From positions 59,013,226 through 59,077,225 of the forward strand of contig OZ024871.1 in the NCBI GenBank assembly GCA_964017185.1: a DNA stretch of 64,000 bases, written 5' to 3'. Below the pieces are notes generated by a model. That model was not told the origin of the DNA, did no database searches, and worked only from the letters and a program-made list of their open reading frames with translations. The position numbers were made by a program, and so were the translations under genes. This DNA is from Rugalucina vietnamica. Lineage: Eukaryota; Mollusca; Bivalvia; Lucinida; Lucinidae. This document shows positions 57,853 to 64,000 of the stretch, in pieces (the first letter of the stretch is position 1; each line of letters opens with the position of its first letter).

Positions 57853-59137
57853 GCACTGTAGTATATCTACACCGGCACTTTTGGGTTTCGTCTTTCCACC
57901 AGTGTCAACATAAATATATCAAATTTTAGAATTTTAGGAAAATATGAGCGATCCTGGGCTTTCTTTTATATTTTAGTTGATCATGAACAAGAATAACCAT
58001 TATTTTATATTGCAGAAAGCATGAAGTTTTAGTGAATGAATGCTCTAAAACTTTTTATGATCGAAAACAAAAGTGTATCGTTTTGTCAAAATTGTATGGT
58101 TTTGTCGTAATATTAAGTCCGCTAATGACATAATTGCTGAAGCTAGGTTGAAATCTACTTTGAGGTATCTGAATTTTGAAAACTACCAAGTGGGTCGTGT
58201 CCATGAGTTGTGGTCTAGTGCTAAGTGCAACCAACACAGTGTGTACAAGTCATTCGTTCACGTGAAAATCAGTGTAGGCACATACATCTTTCAAAGCAAC
58301 AAAGCGCGCTTTAACCAGTTCCAAGTGTAAAAATTGTGTCCTCTCTGTAACCGTGATGATGAAACGGTGGAGCATTTCCTGCTGCGATGTGGTGAACTAC
58401 AGAGTGTTCACGAACCATTTGTACGACAAGTTGTGCTACTGCTGGAGTCAACGATGGACACGACGACCCGGGCTTGGGAAGGGGACGATATGGTACAACT
58501 TATCCTGGATCCTACAACCGTGCTGTCCTGGTGTGGGACAGAAGATGAGTCAACCCTTGATCAGCTGTTCTCAGTGGCGAGAAGCCTATGTTATGCCCTG
58601 CATGTTAGACGCAGTGCCCTGTTAGAAACACTAAATAGATGAACCTATGATGTGTAGTGTATATAGTACTACTAACCTCCTCTTATGTGCTACGAACTTT
58701 TAATGCTACAAACTGTAAATATGGTTATGGGGAATCCTAGCACATGTACACAGGCTATCAAACTAATGGTTTTTTGAACGAGTTCCTTAAGGCAACACAC
58801 CCGACAACACATCAACGACTACGTCAATTAACGTTGGCGGTTCTCCTAATAGAGGAGGGAATTAAACCCAAAGAAGAAGAAGAATGACGAAACTGGTCAT
58901 TTCTAAAGAAACCGTACATGTTAAGTTTTAATTTTTATACTTGTTTTAGTGCACAAAACTTGAATAATTTCATGGTTTTGAAAAAAGAGATGCTTATTGG
59001 TCAAAACTCATCACGAACATCAGGACTTCTTAAGACATACATGTATATTACAAATTTCGGAACAGTTGCATTTTGTCTACCTGTAACACTGGCTGAAGGA
59101 CGAAACACAAAGTGCCGGTGTAGATATACTACAGTAT
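57853..59137. mobile_element. Inverted-repeat element with perfect 25-bp ends, enclosing a LINE tail
   Basis: The sequence at 57855-57879 (starting ACTGTAGTATATCTACACCG) is matched exactly in reverse complement at 59111-59135. Similarity extends inward (TTTCGTC and CCAGTGT on both arms). TGAGG occurs just outside on both sides, one base offset, and could be a target duplication. The interior contains the LINE fragment at 58060-58890. Confidence 0.65.
58060..58890 (+). pseudogene. 5'-truncated LINE: C-terminal domain and 3' tail
   Basis: The frame reads AEARLKSTLRYLNFENYQVG, then YKSFVHVKISVGTYIFQSNK and ARFNQFQV. It meets an in-frame TAA (58328-58330) and continues LCPLCNRDDETVEHFLLRC. The Cys-x2-Cys...His-x4-Cys pattern and the preceding TYxxQSNxARFNQ block are typical of the C-terminal end of LINE reverse transcriptases. 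The second part stops at TGA 58640-58642. An untranslated tail ends in an AAGAAGAAGAAGAA tract (about 58871-58884). It is a different LINE from the one at 7.7-11.45 kb. Confidence 0.75.
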
Positions 59138-59378
59138 GAGGGACTGATGTAGATTTAGATAATCTATTTTGTTGCTTTTCAATCAAAGGAAACAGTGAAA
59201 GGGTGTTTTTCAATCATATAAGACCATATTCACCACCGGAAGTGGTGATAATGCTCTGGATTGCCTTGTTTCTTGTCGATTTTATGATTTTGTGATTGCC
59301 AGGCCTGTAATAGGCTGCTATAGTTGAAGGCATGAAAAGATGATTGGTACCCAGGCACATTCTGTATACTCCAAAGAA
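59138..59378. other. Unassigned intron spacer
   Basis: No feature recognised between the inverted-repeat element and the next HX-A copy. Confidence 0.4.
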
Positions 59379-59528
59379 CCAGAGGACCATTGGTCCTGAG
59401 AACGCTCACCTGAAGCCTGATCTTGGAGCATTTGGTCATGAAATGACCTTGACCTTGAATAATCTCATACCTTTATTGACTTCATTAGTTGTCTGCATCT
59501 GCCAAGTTTCAGATCTCAGGCTGCAGTA

Positions 59529-59695
59529 CAGTGGCAGATTTAGAGGGGGTTTGGGTGGTTCGCTTGAACCCCCCTCTGGAACCAAATTGTTTCAATTTCA
59601 TGGGAAAGTTTATGAAAAATCAGATAAAATGTTGAAATCCATCCCCCTCTTTATGGATTTGAACCCCCCTTCCAGAAATCCTGGATCCGCCCCTG
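59529..59695. mobile_element. 167-bp MITE with CAGTGGCGGATCC-type ends
   Basis: The left end CAGTGGCAGATTTAGAGGGG and the right end in reverse complement CAGGGGCGGATCCAGGATTT are terminal inverted repeats. Inner GTTCGCTTGAACCCCCCT and GATTTGAACCCCCCTTCC also occur. CAGTA flanks both sides (59524-59528 and 59696-59700). Removal restores GGCTGCAGTAGTTTC, the HX-A consensus being GGCTGCAATAGTTTC. CAGTGGCGGATCC ends are widespread among animal hAT-like MITEs, but the 5-bp duplication seen here is shorter than the 8 bp expected, so the superfamily is left open. Confidence 0.8.
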
Positions 59696-60229
59696 CAGTA
59701 GTTTCGAAAACATTCATTGTTTTCACGTTTTCCCATGTAAAAGCCAGTTTCCAAAATTGAACTTGCTTTAAAATAGGTCAAGGTCATCCTTGGGTCATCA
59801 TTTGTACAAACTATGATGGGATAAGGTCCCTGATGCTACATACCAAGCTTTGTGAAAATCTGCCCCTCAGGCTACAATAGTTTCCAAAATATTGATTGTT
59901 TACACCTTTTTACAATGTAAAAGCCTATGTTTCCAAAATTGACCTTTGCCATAAAATAGGTCAAGGTCATTTGAAGAAACTATGATGGGCTGTAGTCCCC
60001 AGTGCTACATACCAAATTTCAAGTAAATCCGCCCAGCCATTCTGAAGAAGAAAATTTTTGAAGGGCTTTTACCATATATGGGCATGGCGGCCATCTTGGT
60101 CATGTAACCAAAATATCGCGAACAAAATTTGAATGCCACTAACCAAGAAGGCTCCATATAATAATTTCAACTTGATGGGCCACAAGATTTCTGAGGAAAC
60201 AATAATATTAATTTTAATATTTAAATGAT

Positions 60230-60633
60230 AATAAAAATAAAACAGAGATCCTTTAGGAGAAGTGAGCACATTAATGAGAAAAGGGGTGGGCCATACCATG
60301 GTTTCGGCTACTAAAGCCTCTTCAGTGACCCTTTAGATTTGGCAAAATGGAGCCAAAGAGAATTACTGAATTTTACAACTTTCAACAGGATAGTCGATAC
60401 AAAGACTAGTATTATCCAAACAGAGCCAAATAAATAAAACTTTGGTTAGAAAATTAATCTAAACCGCTGATGAATTTCTGATTGCTCAGAATATCCTCCC
60501 TGATCTCAAAGGACCAAAAGGAAAATATAATCTGCACTATGGATGATGTACGGGGAGACTTTTTAGGGCCGCCACACGGCACAACACCAGCTGCAGTAAT
60601 AGCAAATAAAAATAAAACAGAGATCCTTTAGGA
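60230..60633 (+). mobile_element. R3 insertion with 29-bp direct terminal repeats
   Basis: A 29-bp sequence beginning AATAAAAATAAAACAGAGAT and ending CCTTTAGGA occurs exactly at 60230-60258 and 60605-60633. Outside, TTAATATTTAAATGAT joins to CCTTGCATTAAGGTCAAG, matching the HX-A consensus ATATTTAAATGACCTTGGGTCAAGG, so both 29-bp copies belong to the insert rather than to the target. Inside are the R3 words GGCTACTAAAGCCTCTTCAG, TGATCTCAAAGGACC and ATATAATCTGCAC. Confidence 0.65.
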
Positions 60634-61645
60634 CCTTGCATTAAGGTCAAGAAATGGCCTTGACCTTAATTATTTACATCTATTGACTCCAATAATTGTC
60701 TGCATCTAGCAGTTTGCAAGTCTCAGGCTGCAACAGTTTCCATAATATCCATTGTTTTGACCTTTTCCCATGTAAAAGCCTATGTTTCAAAAATTTACCA
60801 TGCCATAAAATAGATCAAGGTCATCCCAGGGTCATCATTTTAGCAAACTATGATGGGCTAGAGTCCCTGATGCTACATACCAAGTTTCATGGAATACGGC
60901 CCACCAGATCTGGAGGAGATTTTTTAAGGGTTTTTACCATATATGGGTGTGGCTGCCATCTTGGTCATGTGACCAAGATATTGCGAACAAAATTTGAATG
61001 CCACTACCCAAGGAGGCTCCACATAAAATTTCAACTTGATCGGCCATGCGATTTATGAGAAAACCATAATCTTAATTTTGATATTTAAATGACCATGGAT
61101 CAAGGTCAAGAATTGACCGTGACCTTAATTAATTACAAACCTCCATTGACTCCATTAGTTGTATGCATCTAGCAACTTTCAAGTCTCAGGCTGAAACAGT
61201 TTCCAAAATATCCATTGTTTTCACATTTTCCCATGTAAAAGCCTATATTTCCAAAATTGACCATGCCATAAAATAGATCAAGGGCATCCCAGGGTCATCA
61301 TTTTAGCAAATTATGATGGGCTGGAGTCCCGGATCCTACATACCAAGTTTCGTGGAAATCGCCTCACCGGTTCTAAAGAAGAACATTTTTGAAGGGTTTT
61401 TACCATATATGGGCGTGGTGGCCATCTTGGTCATGTGACCAAAATATCGCGAACAAAATTTGAATGCCACTACCCAAGGAGGCTCCACATAAAATTTCAA
61501 CTTGATCGGCCATGCGGTTTCAGAGAAGAAGATCTTTGAAATTGTGGACGACGGACGGACGACGAAGGAGCATGGCCATTCTATAAGCTCATCGGCTCAG
61601 GTGAGCTAAAAATATAAGAAGCAGGAAAACTAATAGTTTAAATTT

Positions 61646-61680
61646 CTGTCCGATAATACCCTTTGTCCGATAATACCCAA
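61646..61680 (+). repeat. Two tandem GTCCGATAATACCC motifs
   Basis: GTCCGATAATACC at 61648 and GTCCGATAATACCC at 61665, three bases apart. No partner was found. In form it resembles the motif-repeating ends of the other elements in this window. Confidence 0.5.
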
Positions 61681-61684
61681 ATCA

Positions 61685-61765
61685 ATGTTATGAGTTGTCT
61701 TGATGAAAGGAATGGTGGTGTTCAAACCCACACCTCTTAATCCAGAGTCAGACACGCTACCACTA
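61685..61765 (-). repeat. tRNA-derived SINE head in the intron after the first visible exon
   Basis: The minus strand reads AAGTAGTGGTAGCGTGTCTG (A-box/D-arm), then ACTCTGGATTAAGAGGTGTG and GGTTTGAACACCACC (B-box/T-arm like). Arm complementarity is imperfect and the discriminator and acceptor stem are not clear, so it is a SINE-type derivative rather than a tRNA gene. It lies about 50 bases downstream of the donor at 61817. Confidence 0.55.
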
Positions 61766-61817
61766 CTTGGCTTCTCTGGATCCCATAATTGCAAAATGGC
61801 ACCTAAGGTATGTGTAC

Positions 61818-61968
61818 CTGGGTTGACTTCTCTATAAGTAGCTACACCGTAAGCATTGACAATGGACTGGAACACCTTGGTGAATCTGTTGGTCTCAAAG
61901 TAGGTGGGAGGGGTCTCCTTAGTCCGCATAGTGTGCAGAATGTTGGGAACTGTGCTACCACTCACCTC
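61818..61968 (-). CDS. ATP6V0A: V-ATPase V0 subunit a, internal exon (first visible)
   Basis: Translation is EVSGSTVPNILHTMRTKETP, then PTYFETNRFTKVFQSIVNAY and GVATYREVNP, plus one base of Ala. This is the end of the cytosolic N-terminal half: the TPPTYxxTNxFTxxFQxIVDAYG and YREVNPAPYT blocks are nearly invariant in the family and lead directly into the membrane domain. The acceptor is TTGATTTGACAG above 61968. The donor is GTACAC below 61818, weaker than the others but the only one keeping phase. The 151-bp exon starts in phase 0. Upstream exons lie beyond 64000 or were not recognised in 61969-64000. Confidence 0.95.
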
Positions 61969-62169
61969 CTGTCAAATCAAAAATAACTAAACAGAATATT
62001 ATCAGGATTTTAACTACTAACAGTAAAGTTCTGTTGTATATCTCAAAATGTTTTCTCACATGGATTAGGATCATCAATAATTTTCAGTTGTATCTTTAGT
62101 AGTTAAAATAACTATACATATTAACTACAGGTATGAATAAATCAGGCCACATCATACAAATGAACAAGT

Positions 62170-62345
62170 AACCCAAGTGCAACAATAGCTCACCTGGAAG
62201 TCAAACAAATAGTCACTAGACAAAAGAAAAGCAATTGTGCTTTTTACCCCATATATGGTAATGTAGGCATTGATGCTTCATGCCAAGTTTCATTGAAATT
62301 GGTCCACTGGCTCTGGAGAAGATTTTCGAAGGGTTTGCGTTCATG
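62170..62345 (+). mobile_element. HX-B/HX-A hybrid fragment, 5' end
   Basis: GTAACCCAAGTGCAACAATA then GCTCACCTGGAAG and AGTCACTAGACAAA match the HX-B 5' end (20064-20125), followed by CCATATATGG and GATGCTTCATGCCAAGTTTC of an HX-A module. Truncated at about 62340. Confidence 0.7.
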
Positions 62346-62394
62346 TAAAGTACTCTGTTTGCCTCTCTTTTGTGCTCATCAACTTGGTTTTCCT

Positions 62395-62540
62395 TTGGTT
62401 GTCAAAATGATGACCTTAGGATGACCTTGACCTATTTTAAGGCAAGGTCAATTTCGGAAACACAGGCTTTTACATGGGAAAAAGTGAAAATTATGGATTT
62501 TTTGAAAACTATTGCAGCCTGAGACCTGAAAAGTGGTAGG
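62395..62540 (-). mobile_element. HX-A module fragment in inverted orientation
   Basis: GATGACCTTGACCTATTTTA, then AAGGCAAGGTCAATTT, AGGCTTTTACATGGG and AAAACTATTGCAGCCTGAG, are the reverse complement of the CCATTGG-subfamily module (for example 22675-22785). It is one of the few HX-A pieces not on the plus strand. Confidence 0.75.
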
Positions 62541-62995
62541 GGAAATCCGGTAAAGTTCGGACAGGCGCTAAAGTTCGGACACTATTACTATCGTAATTAT
62601 TGTGATTACCTAAGCCGTGCAATCGACTATTAAATACTTTGGTTTTCTCGACAATGTTGTCTATTTCGTTTCCTTTCGGTTCATTTAAATAGTTTAGGGT
62701 ACAGTCTCGGCAATACCGCACGATTTCTCGAGCCTTTCCATTTTGACCTCAAAAACTTCGGTCCCGTGCAAAATTAAACCAATTGTTATTGAACGCTAGT
62801 TGAGGTGTAAACTCGACGTTTCTTGTTTATTTTTAGAGTAATTATGTTTCAAATTATATATTAACTTTTTCGAATAGTTTTCACCTGGAATTTACATATT
62901 TTCACACCAAAACTGCAATTATGATACGGCTAAAGTTGTCCGAACTTCCCCGCGTGTTGAATAAGGGCTCTGGGGAAGTTCGGACAACAATGTAT
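62541..62995. repeat. Element with AAGTTCGGACA motifs and a perfect 17-bp hairpin
   Basis: TAAAGTTCGGACA occurs at 62551 and (one base offset) 62568. At the other side, GTTGTCCGAACTTCCCC (62935-62951) and GGGGAAGTTCGGACAAC (62972-62988) are exact inverted copies around a 20-base loop. About 0.45 kb between the outer motifs, non-coding. The ends again repeat a private motif. Confidence 0.6.
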
Positions 62996-63295
62996 TCAAA
63001 GTCACATCTGCTCTGGTTTTTTTCGACAAGAACTGATTATTGAAAGGCAGAAAGTGATTGGCCAGATCTATTTTGACCAATCATATCTTTGGTCTTAAAA
63101 CTGGTTCGGTCGTCTTGCAAGTCGTTTCGTCTCTCGATCGGGCTCTGTATTTAGATTAGGCAGGATGTTCTACAGAACATTTCCGACAGCCATCCACACA
63201 AATGGAGTGAACGAGGTATAAAAGTGTAACGCGATATAGGTTAGACAGTTGATCTACATGTTAGTTTAGCCAAATAACCATTCTTACACAATCCA
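62996..63295. other. Intron or upstream sequence, nothing firmly recognised
   Basis: A TATAAAAG at 63217 and two CCAAT-type boxes (63057 and 63077) are present but wrongly spaced to form a convincing promoter, and no transcript start or gene follows. Confidence 0.4.
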
Positions 63296-63366
63296 GGACT
63301 AAATGATGGTGGTCTAGACACTGGTGAAATAATGTCATTTGGCGTGTCACCAGTAAACTATTCAGA
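63296..63366 (+). mobile_element. 3'-end fragment of the CR1-like LINE
   Basis: GGTGAAATAATGTCATTTGG, then CGTGTCACCAGTAAACTATT and CAGAT are identical to 11390-11434 of the LINE. GGACTAA at 63297 matches the stop-codon region GGGACTAA. The copy therefore seems to start near the ORF end: an extreme 5' truncation, or a SINE borrowing the LINE tail. Confidence 0.75.
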
Positions 63367-63918
63367 TCTAAATATCAGATAAAACGGGTGACACTAGCTT
63401 TTTAAAAATCTATCCTTGTTTATAGCTACGCTGTCGCTGCTTTCGTTATACAACACACACATGTATATACAGTGATAGCACGGGCCATTCTTAAGATGTG
63501 CTGCACGTGGCCTTACAGCGACGTCACAGAAGCTGTCAGCATTTTGTCCTTTGGTATATGCGTTGTGTTTCAGGGGTCAAGAGAAGTTTTATGGTGACCT
63601 GTTCAAACGTGTGGAAAAGTCTGCATTGTAAAATATTGATAATGCACTCACGCTGAGTTTATGTTGTAGCTTATAACCAGCGACACATCGACCGCACATT
63701 AACTCAGCCACGATCTGTGTCTGCACGCCCAATAAAATGCATCTGAATGTTACTACAGTTTGCACCATTGATTACCAATATTTTTCTATTGCTGTCGTCA
63801 GTTTGAAGGGCACTATTATTTCTCAGACTTTTTAAAATACATATACATTGGATTGGGATTATCTGTTTGTGAGACATCTCGTCGTACTCAGCAGTCAGTA
63901 ACCTTGTTTGACAGTGAC
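63367..63918. other. Unassigned sequence near the right edge
   Basis: No exon of the host gene was recognised on the minus strand and no repeat pair was seen. Confidence 0.4.
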
Positions 63919-64000
63919 GCTGTTTTTACGAGGACATTGGCAGTGAACGGGTTAAGTATGCAGATGACGGAACAATTTGGAGGAAAGGTAAGAATATCTT
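63919..64000 (+). pseudogene. Reverse-transcriptase motif C fragment cut by the window edge
   Basis: The frame reads FYEDIGSERVKYADDGTIWR and KGKNI up to the last codon. YADDG-x-x-WxxG resembles the catalytic motif C region of I/Nimb-type LINEs. A stop lies just upstream and the preceding RT blocks are not visible, so it is a damaged copy. The alternative is an exon ending at the GTAAGA donor at 63988, which explains the sequence less well. Confidence 0.5.

Larger units (their letters stand above)
59379..61609 (+). mobile_element. HX-A element (CCATTGG subfamily) with two internal insertions
   Basis: It starts CCAGAGGACCATTGGTCCTG and ends CATCGGCTCAGGTGAGCTAA; the 3' hairpin has lost its inner arm. 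Modules are more diverged than in the 21.9-29.5 kb copies. It carries a 167-bp MITE (59529-59695) and a 375-bp insert with direct-repeat ends (60230-60633). Confidence 0.8.

Noticed and set aside
59344-59760. 138-codon open frame
   Set aside because: Crosses the HX-A 5' end and the 167-bp MITE; composite of repeats.
61685-61765. Functional tRNA gene
   Set aside because: Arm pairing is poor and the acceptor stem is not clear; better explained as a SINE head.
63050-63230. Promoter with CCAAT boxes and TATAAAAG
   Set aside because: The boxes are about 140 bp from the TATA-like site and no gene starts downstream on that strand; the only following feature is a LINE tail.

Overview
The window is a stretch of animal genome, most likely from a marine mollusc and plausibly a bivalve. 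The evidence is a split metazoan V-ATPase gene with GT-AG introns, a CR1-like LINE carrying a PHD-type zinc-finger region and a 2A-like ribosome-skipping motif, tRNA-derived SINE heads, and repeats ending in a GGCTCAGGTGAGCTAA hairpin, which I associate with bivalve genomes from memory. No bacterial gene, CRISPR array, rRNA or intact tRNA gene was seen.

Only one host gene can be supported: the a subunit (116 kDa, V0 sector) of the vacuolar H+-ATPase, on the minus strand. Five internal exons are visible, in transcript order 61968-61818, 56006-55867, 55488-55352, 12503-12407 and 5414-5296. Every junction has GT/AG signals and the codon phase is continuous across all five. The first and last exons lie outside the window. 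The introns are about 5.8 kb, 0.38 kb, 42.8 kb and 7.0 kb, so nearly everything else here is intronic and repetitive.

Layout. 1-5.3 kb: nested inverted-repeat elements. 5.9-7.4 kb: a first copy of the dominant repeat, called HX-A here. 7.7-11.45 kb: a near-complete but broken CR1-like LINE. 11.9-13.7 kb: small inverted-repeat elements around the fourth visible exon. 14.2-20.0 kb: a large inverted-repeat element without coding capacity, carrying GTTACnnnnGTTAC motifs. 20.1-29.9 kb: HX-A/HX-B elements back to back, one nested in another. 30.2-34.85 kb: an element with GGGGTAATATGGACCA motifs, invaded by two hairpin-ended repeats. 35.1-49.3 kb: a giant nested inverted repeat holding a 187-bp tandem array, a 906-bp TA-flanked MITE and a second inverted-repeat element. 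49.4-55.0 kb: more HX-A copies. 55.35-56.0 kb: two exons. 56.1-59.1 kb: three inverted-repeat elements, one holding a LINE tail. 59.4-61.6 kb: an HX-A copy with two inserts. 61.8 kb: first visible exon. 62.2-64 kb: repeat fragments and a reverse-transcriptase fragment at the right edge.

The most interesting signals are two recurring designs. (1) At least three sequence-unrelated families (HX-A/B, HX-C, HX-D) share one plan: a 5' hairpin, a short box, a tandem array, a GACG/GAAC-type simple repeat, then the same box opening a 3' hairpin that closes before an A-run. This resembles non-autonomous Helitron/Helentron elements. (2) At least eight apparent elements each repeat their own short motif several times, often in both orientations near their ends, as if each carried private binding sites for its own transposase. 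Coordinates come from reading by eye, so repeat boundaries are approximate unless a target duplication is stated.
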